A stretch of DNA of 34,761 bases, from positions 1 through 34,761 of the forward strand of contig JAGGZS010000023.1 of assembly GCA_021161885.1 (NCBI GenBank), written 5' to 3'. Shown here one piece after another: positions 9,301 through 24,300 of the stretch. Source of the DNA: a bacterium. GTDB taxonomy: Bacteria; Auribacterota; Auribacteria; Auribacterales; Auribacteraceae. The number at the start of each line of letters is the position of its first letter. The stretch's first letter is position 1. The position numbers were made by a program, and so were the translations under genes. The notes under the pieces were generated by a model that was not told the DNA's origin, ran no database searches, and worked only from the letters and a program-made list of their open reading frames with translations.

Positions 9301-12300
9301 CACTTCCCTGAAGATTTTTAAGTATTTGTTCCTCGCCTGTTAAAATATCTTTAATCCAAGTTTCTATCATTTCGTTGGTAACAGGCGCTTCATGTTCAGA
9401 ATCGGCAAAATCATCATCGATTTTCATAGTGAATTCATAAGGTGTTCCGTTTTCAGTGATCAAAATAGGTACCTTGGCATAAGAGATATTCGCGAGTATC
9501 TCATTTAAACCTGTATAATTATTTTTGTGGAGCTGAAAATCATCACAATGATACTCAGGCGCCGGTATCCCGCCCATAAAAAAGCCTATTCCTGATAAAA
9601 TTTTAGCTAAAGGACCGTCCAGCTTCTTCACAGCCGCTTCTACATCGGGAGTTAATTCAGGATATAAACCGGCATATAATTTTAAAGTCGGTATATCTTT
9701 CCTGTTACCCAGTTCACCAAGAGCCTTTACTGTTTCCCGTTTAATGGAAATCCGATCCGCATAAAGCAGATGCCTTAAAATAGGAGCTGATTTTTTATCG
9801 CCTTTTTCGAGCATCATCGAAGGTATCTCTATCAGTACGGCCCTGTCATCGGCGGTTAAATCACGGCGGTCAAGTTTTCTTAATATATCTGCGAGAACCC
9901 CGATATAATTATCGCCGGCTATATCAATCATGGCTTTTAGAGCGGCTTGTTTCACATAAAACGAATAAGGGCTGTTTTTATCTACTATTGAATTGCCAAG
10001 TGTATTCATAGCATCGGAATATTTGTTCCTGCCCATAGCCAAAGCGGCTTGTTCTTTTTCGATATTATCGCCGGCTATATATAACCTTAAAAGCTCTTCA
10101 TTAAAAATTTTTTTCTTTAATGTTTCAACAGCTATTGTACTTTGAAAACCTTTATTTTTGTAGACGAGATGAAGTAAATGGCGAACCGCGCTTTTATCGC
10201 CTTTTCTTCCAAGCAAAATTGCCGAAGCGTCAACTATGCCTGCTTCCTGATTATTTAATCCCAGCCTTAAATACGCTATAAGATCATCGCCGTACTGCTC
10301 GAGAATATCTATCAAGTCATTAAATTCCAATGAATTTTCCGCTGTTGCCATTAGGTTCAGACTGTTCCATATATTATCAGACAATTTAAGCTGATTGGAG
10401 CGGTCAATACCGCGGGATTTAAGAAAATCGCCCGCCGCTTTTCTTACATCAGGATTCGGGTGTATAAGCAGATTATCAGCATCAACGTTCAAATCGGCTT
10501 TTAATTTATCCAAAACTTTTATTGCCAATACGACCGAAGTATCATCGGATTGTTGTGAAATGATTTTCCGCATAAACGGGATAACGGATTTATCGGCAAG
10601 TTTAAACACTGTTTTTTGAGCTTGCAGAGCTACTTTCTCGGAGCGGTCATTTATCATAGCGAACACATCCGCCATTGCGTCCGCATTACCGGTTTGGCCA
10701 ATAACATACAAAACTCCTTCACGGATGTTGGGGTTTTCCTTGTTCAGCGCGGTAATCAATAACGGTAACGCCTTGTCTTTAACAGCGGTTAAAGTATCTA
10801 CGGCAACGCTTCTATCTATAAGATTAAAACCAGCGAGACGGTTTATATTTTTTCTTATATCCGATTGCGTAACAGAATTTTTGTCTACAATATTTTCAAG
10901 CGCCCTATTCTCAATGGAGTACCCTATCGCGTTCAGTTTCAGCATTTCGTTGAGTTCCTTGAACACACTGGCTGTAAAATTTTCAGAAAAACCCCTGTTT
11001 GACATTAACGAGACAAACGCTTTCTGGTTAAATGAAGTGCCTGAACGCAAAGCCTGTTTAAGGGCAGGAGCGAAAACAGCGAGAAAATCGGTTACAGGAG
11101 TATAGCTGTATTTACCGTTAATTACGGCAGGAACATTTGTTTTTAGGGTAACTTCCAAATCAGCGGCTATGTGCATAAAGTTCAAGACCGTATCATACGA
11201 TTTTTTCTGGTCAAGAATAAATGTTTGGATTGCTTCCGCTTCTTCATGTGATAACCCCGCAAGATGAAACGCCTCATGTAGAACTACTACGGATTTTTCT
11301 TTATCAGTAAGAAGATTAGCGAATTTACCGCTCATATAAATATTATTCCTATCCTGATAATGTCCGTAATGAGCCGCAGCATATCTATTTCCTACCCAGA
11401 ACAAGATATTATCTGCCGGCAGGGAATAAATTTGCGTATTGTCAAGCGCTGTTGAAATATTGTCGATAAATTTATTAAAATCCGATTCAGAGTTTATTCC
11501 CTTTTCCTCAAACATTTTGTTAAGAAGGGGATTAACTGATAACTCGGCATAATTAAGTTCGGATAATAACGATTTTGCCTGTTTCCTCTCTTCCTTAAAA
11601 GGTAAAGGCTGAGGTTTTTTATCAAATAATTTTTTTATCATCTGGTTAAATGCGTCATGGCGGTGTTTGTCTGTTCCGCAAATATTTCCGAAAGACAGAT
11701 TATCTGCCTGATTTAAAGCCGCTAAGCGAACATCAGGCAGCTCTTTCCTGCGGGACACGGATAATTTTAAGTCTTTATTAGATAAAGCGTCATTAAGCGC
11801 AGTAAGAAACTCTTTAGCGGTCTTATACCGTTCGGTCTTATTTACCGCTAAAGATTGTTTCAAAATTTTTGTTATTTCAGTTCCCAACATAGATTCCATA
11901 AAATCGAAATCAAAATCACCTGATTGTATTAAGTCTGCCGTAAATTTGGTTTCGTCGAAATTGCGTAATTGGTCTGTTGATAAAAGTTGAAGTTTGGCGG
12001 ATACCGGATGGTGTCCTGTTAAAAGTTCGGCGAAAATAATGCCTAAGATAAACACATCGTTCTGCTCACTTAAAATTTCATACATCGTTTGTACTACTTG
12101 CCGATTTATCGTATCACGCAATTTATTGTTAATTTGTGTAGGCACTGATACATCAAACGGTTTAAGCTCATCGGCTATTTGCGGCATAACCACATTTATA
12201 AGAGTATTATAGGACGTGCTATATTTAAGTTCGGATTCCGTAAAGACGGATTCAAAAATAATTTTAATATTTTTTAATTGAGCGATTATATCATCAGCGG

Positions 12301-15300
12301 TTTTTAACGAACTGATTTTTCTTAATAAATCCTGCACCTTATTTTGCGCATTAGCCGCGTCAATCTTTTCAGGTGAAGAATAAAAAATATTTTTAGCGGT
12401 TAGCGATGGTTCTGAAAAAGGGCTGCTCTGACCGATTTTTAACGCTTGCGATAATCCTGTAAGAACTAAGGTATTGTCTGATCCTATAAACATATCAAAC
12501 GGGGTGATATCGTTTAAAACAATTTTTTTATCGTACATACCGATGAGCTGTTCTAAAACAGATTGCGCAAACGATAAAAGCGTTTCCGGCGAACTGATAT
12601 TTTTTGTTTTTTGCTCCATTGTTAGTGGATTATCTAATTTAATTGATAGAAAAGGGTTTTCTTCAAGCAGGTTATCGCCTGTAATTGCAGTTTGCTCGGG
12701 ATACATAGTTTTTGTTAAACTCATTTCCCGCTGCCAATCTTTAAATAAATTTTCAAGCTGTGTTCTTGAGAATCCGTCAAAGAGAGGAAGTTTAATCATT
12801 TTTATAAGAACAGTATTGCCGTTTTTATCCTGTCCTCTAAAAACAATGCTTTTATTATTTTCCCTGACAACATTTTCAATAGAATAATCTCCGGCTTTAC
12901 CGCTTAAACGGATGATATTTTCTTTTACTATGGCAGAAGAATATTTAGCGTAAAAAGTAACATTGTTAATCAATTTCTCTGCGACTTTTTTGTGCATTAA
13001 ATTCAGGTTTGTCGCTTTATCTACTTGTTTTATCATAGATGTTTCATTGCGGATTATTGTTTGGAAATATTTTTCAAGTTTCTGGAAATCTTCTAAAGTT
13101 CGGGCATTGTTAATTCTTGAAATAAAATCGGTCTTGATACGGTCACTGGCTAATCCGGGTTGTCTGTTTCCTGTGCGGTTAAAAACAGATTCAAGGGCAA
13201 GTGACGCCATATGCGGAAGCTCGTAAGCGGATTCGTCAATCTGCGACCTTAACATCTGGGCGAAAACCGTTGTGTTTGATGTTATATATTCAACAGGCAG
13301 GTAAATATGTATTTCACCGTTTCTTTTATTTGCTAATGAATCTACCCCTATATTTTGTAAATCGTTTATGCTTGCCAAATGTAAAATTACTGTGCCTGAA
13401 GCGGCAGTCGGGCTAATCTTTACTGTTTTGATACCCTCAGGCGAATGATTTATCTGTTCAATAATATTGCCAAGCATATCCGCAAGATCGGACATATAGG
13501 TATCTGACAAAATAGTCATCATACTTATTTGTTCGCTTATCTGTTTGCCGTCTTGTTTAATCCATCCGCTTAAAGTTGATATATAACTTTTTAAGCTGTT
13601 CGCCATCTTTGGAGTATATGAATAATTGTCCCAAGAGGTAGTAATAGAATTTAATGTTTCCGGATCAATCAGCGGAGCTTGCGCCGTCCATTGCGGTTCT
13701 TTTTTTAATAAACCTGAAAGAGAAGCCTTAACTTGCACCTCAATTTTATGTTCTTTATCTGTTTGGATATCCGATAAAACAACAGTTTTTTCACCAGAGT
13801 AAGCAGTACCGGTTTTCTGCTGAACTTTTTGCCATCCTTTACCTTCAGTCCACAACCATCCTTTAAGGTAATTTGCTGCGAGAATTTTTCTGACGGCAGC
13901 ACGATTGTAACTAAAAATAGGGTTAGATGAGTACTTCGGAGTATCATCATTGCTTGTAGCGAAGGCTATTATCTCAAGAATATTTGTTAAATAAATGTCT
14001 TCGGTTTTACCGTTTTTAATAAGATTTATCCTGATGTCATCAGGAGTCGAAAAATATATTCCTCCAACAATGAGTGCCCAGAACAACTGCTTATTATTAT
14101 CTATTGCCCATTGCAAAAATTGAAAAGGAATTTTTTCGATCCGGTATCCGTCTTTTGTTTCACCAAGATCGAAAATTTGATAATTTTCAGGCGTTTGTTT
14201 GTTATATTCATTTATTGCGTTTTTAAGTTTTTTTGACGGGTAAAAATTCATATTAACATTTACGGAAAAACGAATCGTACGTAGAGAATCTTTTATAGAA
14301 TAAGTATTACAGCAAGCGAACAGGATTCTCATTATATCGTCTGCCGGCATAATTTTTTCAAGATCGTTTATTTTATCCGGTTCAAGCACTGCCTGCTCCA
14401 TTAAGGTCAATAACGCATGATGACCTATGTACTCATGAATAAAAGTTTTACGCGGGGTTTTATCGGATACGAAAATCTCTCCGTGACGGCGCCATCCTTT
14501 GCGGACTTTATTTATCCCTTTAATCCGGCTTTTAAATATCGGTTTAGCCGATAGCGCTATCTCGTTGCCCCAGTTCGGTAAAGAATTCACTATTTCATCT
14601 GGGATATCCTGCAGTTCGGATAAGATAAGATTAAGATTATTAAGCAGATAAAACCGTTGGTCTTCGGTTTGGAGTTCGTTTGCGTCAAGGAAAATCGATG
14701 CGTTAATTCCTTTTTTATGCAGTTGTTGTATCTGTTTTATGATGCCTTCTTTTTTCAATAAATTGAAATCAAGCGAATGAAGCATACCGTCGGCTTGTTT
14801 TTTATCTTTTGCATCATGTCCTGTGCCGATAGTATCGTTGAACTCGCTGTAAAGCCAAATAAGGGTTTTTATATCTTCGATAATGTCTGTCAAGTCAACA
14901 TCTAAAGTTTCGTTTAATTGCGTTAATTCATCTTTCAGGTTTTCATATTGCAAAGCAGCATCATCTTTAACGCGTCCGATAGCGTCTGTGCGTGAAGTCA
15001 TTGCTTTATATAAATCATAATTAATAAAAATAGCTGACGATATTTTGTCCGCTGATTCCCTAACATAACGTTCTGTTAATGTCCTAATTCGAGCGTTTCT
15101 TTTTTCAATAGGAATATCAGTGTTATTTTTAATATCAGACAGAAGGGTTTTAAGTGATACTGTTTCGTTATTATAATTTATTTTCGCATCACGGCTTTTC
15201 TGCAGATGTTTCCAAAAGGCGTCAACCTTAGCAAAATCAATAATATCTTCCCCAAACTCAACCGGGTCAATAACTCCGATATCTTTTTGGTGGGCAGAAA

Positions 15301-18300
15301 ACATTTCTGGATTTTCAGTTTTATTTACGACAGCGGGAGAGGTTTTATAAAGATCAACCCATGCCCTGAACCACAGGTTTTTGGGGTTTTTAAACAGTTT
15401 CCTTAAAAGGTTATTCCATATGACTGCTTCCTGACTTTTTTTTGCTATAACCCCTCGCGCCCAATCCCTGAATTCATGTTCAAGAACCGTTTTTAATACT
15501 TTCATGCCGAAAACACGGTCGTTACCGCTCATGTTATCTACATATTCCAAGGTAGATGTGTTCAGATAAATTGTTTTTCTGCTCAAACCGGCATGAGCTA
15601 ACGCATCGCCTCGGAAAAAAACACCTTGTTCATCAACAAGCAAAGTCAAGAAAAAATCTTTAAGATAATCTTTATATTCCGAAGACCTTAAAATCAATAA
15701 AGCTGTTTTAAGAGCTTTTTGCAGTTTTACCCTGTATTGCGGGTTATTGAGTTTAGTTTCAAAATTTTTTCTTGCCGTATTAGATATTTTTAGATTAGCT
15801 TGTAACTTAACGGCTAACTGGGCTGTTGATAAATCTTTATCAAACAAAGTATAGACGAGTTCATCTATATTTGAATAATCCAAAGCGATACTTTTAAGGT
15901 CAATACGGATTGCGTCGCCGTTTTCTATGAGTTTAGATATTTCATTATCCACATTTGCCCTAATTTTCCCGCGGGCTAAACTTTGATTATTACGATTGTT
16001 GTCTGTTTCATCCTGTACTTGCGCTGTCTGCGCCATAATTTCAGGCAATATATTCCATAAAGCGGTAATTGCTCCGATTGAGAACCCAGCCATCGTAAAA
16101 ACTAAATTAATTATGGTTGACACAGGTTCAGCAGTGTCAATCATATATTGAGAAGCCATAGTCGAGAGAAAAGCTCCCAAGAAACCGAAAAATGTTCTTT
16201 GAGTTAATAAATCTGGGTTTGATTTTAGTTGCCTTATTACTCCTGCAACTAACAGTCTTGACGGTTCAACGTATTTATTTTTAAATTCTGCCCATAATTG
16301 AGGAAACACAGGCATAGTAATTGGTCTTGCCAATACCGGTTTAAGCGCGTTATAAGGGCGAATAAGAAGGAAATCACCAACTGTAATAAAATATTCAAAA
16401 AATGACGCGATAAGTGAAGAAAATAAAAAATTAACAGCCATAACAGGCGCCATTAATACGGTTTGAACTTTCTCATATCGACTAGCATGCTTGCCGAATA
16501 TAAAAATTGGAAGCGCAAATATCGCATAACCTAAAACTAATGCCCCAGATATCATCAGCAGCATATCAACTAAATGAAATATCGGTATCATTTCAATGGT
16601 CATAAACCCGAACATAGCAAATACAGGCACAAGCGCTGTATACATAATTGTTGTTATAATAGCCGGTATACGCATGTCCTTAGGCATTTTTGCGCCTTTA
16701 CGCATTAGCTGAAACATTCCGCCCGACCATCGTCTAGCCTGAATCCATTTTCCTTTCAATGTTTCGGGCATATCTGTTATAACCCTGAAATCTCTACGTC
16801 CGAAAAACTTAAATTTAGAATTTTTATTTTGCCTCAGCAAACCGGATAATTCGGCATCGTCAGTTTCAAAAATACCCGAATGCTTTTGTAATGCCCTAAC
16901 TAGATAAGGCACCAAATAACCACCGCCTCCCCCTGGAACCGACATAGTAAAAAAGGTATTTAACGACCTTAACCATGCAAGATAAAGAAAATTTATTTTT
17001 TTAAGAAGCGAGGTGCCTTTAGGCAAAGTGCCGAACGAGGTAGATAAAGGCAGTATATTGGCTATGATACGGTTCCCGTCTTTTTCAACATGACCTAACA
17101 TATTGGCGGCGTCTTTGAGCGCGCCTGATATATCTGTGCCTTCAATGTAAGAATCGCCGTCCATAATAAAAAGTTTTTCAGGCAATTTTTTTATTTTTCT
17201 ATGTTCAGCAAGTGAATATAACCCTAACACCGCATCTCGAATAGCGCCTGTTCTATGCCCGTTTTTATCACGTAAAATCATATTAAAATCATAAACCTGT
17301 TCACCGGTTTCCGGATTAATATAGTTTTCCCATGAAGCAAGTTCGTTTCGTGTTATGCTTTCAAGAGCTTGTAACCCTTGGCGTTCATCATCGGTTATAT
17401 CTGCTTTTGCAAGCCGTAAGGCGATATCTTGCAATTTCGCGTTGAGCAGTTTAATATTATATTTCCTGTTAAAGCGTTTGAGTAAATCTTGTGTTCCGTC
17501 GGTTGAGGCGTCATCAACTATAACGAGTTTATCAAGATATTTTCCTTCATACGCTTTTTTGAGAATATTTTCCATAAGGTCAGGATCATCTCGGGACAGA
17601 AGGTTAAATACCGGAGTAACTATAAAAAAATCCGATGCGAATTCTAAATCTTTTAATTGATCGGCATATTGGATTTCGTCAAGAGGAAGCGGCCGGAATT
17701 CTTCCAAACTGCTAACAGGTATTTTTGAGGAAAACCGGCGTAAATCTATATTATATTTTTCGCCGTATTTATCTGTAAAATCGGCAAGATTTTCTATAAC
17801 AACTTGTTGTTCCTTACCAAATATTTTTTTAAGGTTTGTCTTGTTTAAAGCTGCGGCTCTGCTTAATAACGCCAAAACTTTACCTGCAGATAAAACCCCC
17901 ATCTCATCAATTAATTGTGAAGATATAACAAACTCCGGCAACCCTTTAGGCTGTATTTTGAAATATTCTTTTATTTGTCCGTCAACTTTATGCAGTTCCC
18001 TTATTTCTTTCGGACGATTTTGAAGTTCCGCCCAAAATTTTTCTACCTGTTTGAACGATATTGGTTTTCCTTGAAAATAAACAGGCTCAACTTTCCCTAT
18101 ATCCTCCGCGTGTCCGCCCCGCAGATAATCGCGGTACTCGTGTTCGTAAACCGCTTGCAGAATACGTTTTGAGTATGCCTGATCTTCAGGCTCCATTTCG
18201 GCGATATACATCAGGGTAGACAAATTCAGGTAAAAACTTTTATTTTCAGCACCCACATGCGAAAGGGCTTGCGCGTTATAAAATTCACCTTCCCAATCAA

Positions 18301-21300
18301 GCAGAACGGTTAATGAAAAATCGGAAATTTTGTCGATTATTTTTGAAGACCGTAAAACATCAAACCCGAGAACCAACGATTTTCTCAGCCGTTCTTTGCT
18401 CATCGGGTCAGAGAGCTGTTTTTTTAATTCTTCTTGGGCAGCAGCCGGCAAATCCGTAAATAATCGTTGGAGATTAACTGATGTTTCTTCTGGCGATCCC
18501 TCAAAAAGCGGATTTATTATATCTTCCGATACATTATTGTTCAAGCTATCAAGGGGTACTCTTACCGCTTTGCCGGATAAAATATGTTCTCTTATTATTT
18601 TATTAATATCCTCAACAGATTTTCGCTGAAGGCTTTTTTCTGAACGCACAGTTTGGGGACTTTTTAAAAATTTTTGATCGCCATTAACGGCTTTTTGTGC
18701 GCGGGCAAGTTGTTCTGCCATTACAATATCTATTGTTTGCGACGTTAACTGCGCGTAAGACTCAATAAGGTCTAACGGGAACAAAGAAGCAAACGTCGTT
18801 CCAACCGCTTCAGAATCAAATTTATTTATAAAGGAATTGATATTTTTGCCGTAAGAATTTTTAACGGCTTCGTCAAGATAACTGAGCATATCAAGAGCCA
18901 GCTCAGAATGTTTGTTTAATAAATCTGAAATAATATTTAATGAATCTGTTTTGTCTTTTATATCACGTTCGTTACGTATAGTGGAATTCATATAAGTAGA
19001 AGATACAAGCACATCAACAGCCTCAGCGAAACTATCAAAGCCGGCAGGCATTTGCGAACTGAGTTTAAACTGAAGAGCAAGTTCTTTGTTATTATATAGT
19101 TTTACATCGGACTTGACAATTTGAGATAGAGAATATCCTGTTGAATCTTTAAATAACCGATTAAAAGATGTAAGCGTTAAAGGAATATCCATCTGCTGAG
19201 ATGTTTCAGCAACAATTTCCTCAAGAAAGGCTGTCTGAGCCTTACCGGAAACAGGGGTTCTTAGTAAAGAAAACATAAAATCGACTATTTGGCTTGCTGT
19301 AGATTTATCTAAAAGCTGTTTGCCGGTAAATGACTGCGATAACCGCAAAGCCAACATAGATATTCTATCTATTTCAGTCTGATTAATATACTGCTGGTTA
19401 TTTTTTCGTTTAAAAAACTGTTTTGCCTGCGGATTATTACGCAGTAATGTTTGCGGATATAAACCTGTAATATCCATAACAAACTGTTCAAAATCAGAAT
19501 ATGCTTTATTTGATTTTAATAAAATTGTATTAAGCGCAAGACTGCGCGCCTGATTGTCGGGAAGGTTAGAAAATATTTTCATAAAACTGTTTACAAACCT
19601 AATGGGCGTAACATAAATCTGACCGTTTAAAGCATATTCGATTATTTTAATATCTGTATCTATATTAAACGATTTCAATGGGCCATCCAACTGATTTGAA
19701 ACTTTTTCCGTATATAACCCTACAGCCCAAGCGACAGCCTCATCGCCTAATTCACCGTTAATAGTCTTTAGCGTAGCAGGGGTAAATTTTTTATTTTGGT
19801 CTGTAATCCAGCCATTCATTACTGACAACAGGGTATTCCAAGGATTATCTTTATTGTTCTCAACATATTCCAGTTCAGCTTCGCTAAGAGGCAATCCATT
19901 GGCTATTAGATTAAGATTTTTTATGGTTCTGCGCTGTTCTGCGGTTATATCTTCAGATTGAGAGATAAGATCGTTAAGATCGTTTTCGGAGTAAATTGTC
20001 CGGTCGCGTAAAATTGAACGGATAATCTGTTCGAAATCCATTTTCTTCACTATCTGTTTAACATTGCGCTGTGAAAGAGTATCGTTAAGTTTATTCCATA
20101 ACCGCATATCAGCGAACTGCGCATACCGTTCGTCTTGTCCGAGTTTATTCATCAAACTTTTTAACGCTGAGGCGATTGCTTTACCCCGTTCGGTTTTGTT
20201 AGGAAATTTTTCCGTTACAAAATCAATATATTTTTGCCTGAAATTTTCAGTAATATTTTTAAAAGGAACTTTAAGTATTCCGACTGAGAACTCATTGATT
20301 ATTCCGAATACCTCATTTTGAATTTCCTCAAAATCAGAGGTTGTGCTGTCTTTTATTTTAGATTTAAGTTTATCAACCACACTATCGGCAACTTCGGGCG
20401 ATACCAGTTCCGCTACAAGAAGAAGCAGGGGTAACTGATACATCATTTTAGGTGACTTGTGCATCAGGTATTTAAAAAAATTGGTTTTTGCGTACATATG
20501 GTCTATAAGTTCAAGATTAAATATTGAGTCGAGATCATCAAACAAGCTGTTTTTTTCGTCTTCCGTTAAAGTTTCAGTAAGTTCCAACTTAGCGACTATT
20601 GCCATTAAAGGCGCGAAAACAGCTGATGCTTCAGCGGAATAAACATTATATAGAAGCGGACTTTTTAGGGCGTCATCAACAAAAAGTTTCATTTCATGAG
20701 CTTTTGAGATTTGCACAAGTAAAGCGGCAAGTTTTTCTACTGGAATATCTTTTATTTGATTAAGCAGCACATCAGCGACCGGATTTTCCTCTTTATTTAT
20801 GTTAAGAAGTTTAAACATTCTTTTAACGATATTTATTTCTATTTCATTATTTTCTATATAAATAATATGCGCACCTTGCGGATAACCAGGAAAAGGATAT
20901 GTTTTATCGCTCAGGATATACTGGGCGGGAGCAATATTATAAAACGGATCCTTAATTCTTTTCCCTCTTAAGATTAAAACAGTCTCCTGTTTGCCGTTAA
21001 TGGTTACCTTATGTTCTTCAACGTTATCGTTATAGAAATCAAAAATGTATTCGCCGTTATAAACAATACCTATATGAAAAAAGAAATCAGCATTTATTTT
21101 TGTTCGGAACTCCATAAACATTTCGTTTCCTGCTAACCGGTCGTTAGCGTCTCCGCTTCGCATTAACCTGCCTATTTCAAGCGCATTGGCCATGAAATTT
21201 TCAATATGCTCCGCAGCTTTTTTAAATCCTAAACTTTGGATTTTATCAGTTAAATTTTTAAGGTTTTTAATCGCCTCTGGATCAAGTTCCTGTTTGTTTT

Positions 21301-24300
21301 CAACAAGCGCGTCTATAGATTTAGCCAGCTTATCGCCCATAGATATTCTTGTTGTCTCATCAACAATATCTAATACAGGCAGCTCATTTTCTTGCTGAAC
21401 AGGTAAACTGTTCATATGCTTTACAATATTTTCTAACGGATTAGATGAGTTGAGAATATCTTTTAAGGTTTCATTATCGGATTGACGCTGAACCATATTC
21501 AAGCCTCTTAGGATAGCATCTATCGCAAGCCGTTGGTTATTGCGCGCAATACGCGAGGGGACTTGCCCTTTTAAAGGCAAATATCCGACAAGAGCGTTTC
21601 TCATAAAAACAGCGGTTCCTTGAAAAGCTGAATTCACATCAGATTCAGCGGGCAACCGACTGACAACGGTTTTAAAACTTCCTTCAGTATCGCTTTTTAA
21701 AGTTCGGCCTATAACAGCTTCATATTTATCTATATTATTTATAAGAATGCGTTCGCGGGCTAATTCGCTCGGACTCCATTGGTAATCGGAACTGTCTTTT
21801 GTTGTCCTGAATTTAACCGCAAAATCAATAACATCGCCCAATTGTGCCTTTAAATTAGGATATTTTGATGATAATGAAGGATTTTCTATTAAAACACGGG
21901 CGATTTGTACAACCTTGTCCAATCGGGCGCGCTTTATGTTGAATTCAGATATATGCCTGAGCAATGCTTGGGTATCTGTTTCAGCCGGTTTTTTCGATTC
22001 ATCCATAGAAGAAAAAACTATCGGTTTAATTTGCTGAAAACTATTGGACTTTTTTGCCTGAAAAATTTTCAGATAATTATCGTTAGAAACAATTCCTACA
22101 CGATACAGTAAATCAATAATTGAAAAGAAATGTTTATAATTGGATTCATTAATTTCGGTTTGTTTAAAATAATCTCGTATTTTAAATTCAGCTCCTATTT
22201 CCCGATTGAGAAGGGATACCACCCTTAACTCTTTAGTCAGACTTTGAACAGGCACGGAAGATAACCCCGCCATTTGGTATAGCGCGTATTCATTGCGTAT
22301 AAATTCCGATCCCAAACCGCCAACTTGCTGTAACTGCTCGGAAAATGACAAGTTGCTCTGGGATATGCCTTCACGGCTTATGGTTTTCTTAAACGTAAAC
22401 GCCAAGTTCTCAAAGGTAGTTCCATAAGCTATTGCCGGTATGTTAGAGCGTAAATTAGCTAAGGTATCGGCGTTCAATGATATATTAAAAGAGCCGTCGT
22501 CTAAATTTGATACTGTTTTTATAAGGATAATATCTTTATCCGTTAATCCTTGCTGAGAAGCGGCTCGTTCAATAATTAGGTTAATTTTGTCGGCATTTCC
22601 CAAACCGTGCCTGAAATCATATTCAATGTTAATTACAGTATAAGGTTTTTTGTTATTCATTGCTAATAAAGCGTTATTTAATCGTTCGCCTACAAACGAC
22701 TGGGCGGGCAACTGTTGTAAAATATTTTGTGTATCACTTATATCAAACGTAATATTTGTAAAATCGCCGGAAACAAAGCTGGTCAGGTTATCTATCAGTC
22801 GGGATATATCGTTTTTCTCCATTTGGGCAAGATAAGGAACTGCAGCAGGATGAGCCGGATCGTTCACGACGGATTTAAGTATATCCGTAAGAACTGCTAA
22901 TCCCGCTTGATTAGAACTTTGCTCCAGTTTATTAAAATACGCTTCACTAAAAAGAGGCTGTATATTTTTCGGTATAGTTACCCCCTGATTTTTTAACTGT
23001 AAAAATTGAGCCGCAATATCTTTAAAATTATGGACTTCAGCAAACTTGATTTCTGTAGATACTATGCCTTGCGATTGTTCACGGCTAAGATTGATATCAG
23101 CATATAGTTTAGCAAGTTTTTCGGCGGTCTCAACAGGATACGCAGGTTTTTCAGTAGTATTTTCTTGTTGGTTATTTGTTTTATAGCTGTCTATATAATC
23201 GGTAAGTTTTTTTTCAAAAACAATAAGTTCTTCAAGCGTCCTTTGGTAACCGCCTATTTTTTTCACTATCTGATAGCTATGAATTTCTTTACGGGACTGG
23301 ATAAATCGTTGCAGACTGTTTCTGGTTTGCTCAAGAACTTTTATGCCCGTTACCGGATCGGACTGGATAATACCGTCAAAAATAGTTTCCGGCAAATAAG
23401 TCTCTATATAAATATTTTTCATTTCAGGATTTAACGAGTTTAATACACCTGATTTTAAAACCATATCTATATACAAAACAATATCAAAAAAATCTGTGGT
23501 TTTCTCTATGGCGGTAACATTGGCTAACCCAGCTTCATACTTATTATTCTCATTCATTCGAATCATTATGCCCGATGGATTAACAACAGGGATATATTCA
23601 AGCATAGATAGTTCAGCCTGCCTGTATAACACACCTGATGCCAAAGAGATAATATTGCTTAACCTTTCGGAATATTCCTGTTCGGTTTCCGCGCCAAGCA
23701 TATGAACCATATCTTCTGTAGATTCTTGCGAGATAAGCCGTACTAACGGCTGACCCTGTAAATATGATTCTATAAAAAAGTTATAGTCTGCTTGAGTATT
23801 CCCGTCAAATTCATTTACAATACCTGCGAACACAGGGCTTATCGCTTCCTGCCCAGCTTGCTCGCCAAGAACAAAAGGCTCAAGATTTTTTATCAATAAA
23901 CCCATGTCGCCTTTCTTATGCTGATTGAGCACAAACCGGTAAGGCTCAGGCTGTCCTTCTATAATTACGCTGACAAGATGGGCATATTTTAATGCGCCTT
24001 TTTGTAAATAATCAATATGAATATTTTTTATAGATGAAGCCGGCACATCAGTAAGCCCATATATGGCAAAAAGCATTTGCTTAACCAGATTTGTATTTTT
24101 TAGGATATTTTCTATTTCACTTAAAATTTCCGTTGCCGGTTTTTCGGCTGAAACATCCATATCTTTTGATATGGTATTATATATATCAGCATGGGATATG
24201 TGCCAATTTCCCCTAATTTTCGCGTCATTTTTCTGTTCAAGCAAGTTATCCAACTTAGAATATAATCGGGCAAAATTAGACCATGCGGTTTTGCGCAGCT

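Noticed and set aside
10395..11105. Plus-strand ORFs of 74 and 126 codons opposite the HEAT region
   Set aside because: They lie antisense to well-recognised HEAT and zinc-site coding sequence and have no family likeness. Like the other plus-strand frames between 10395 and 29443, they are frame shadows of the giant gene.
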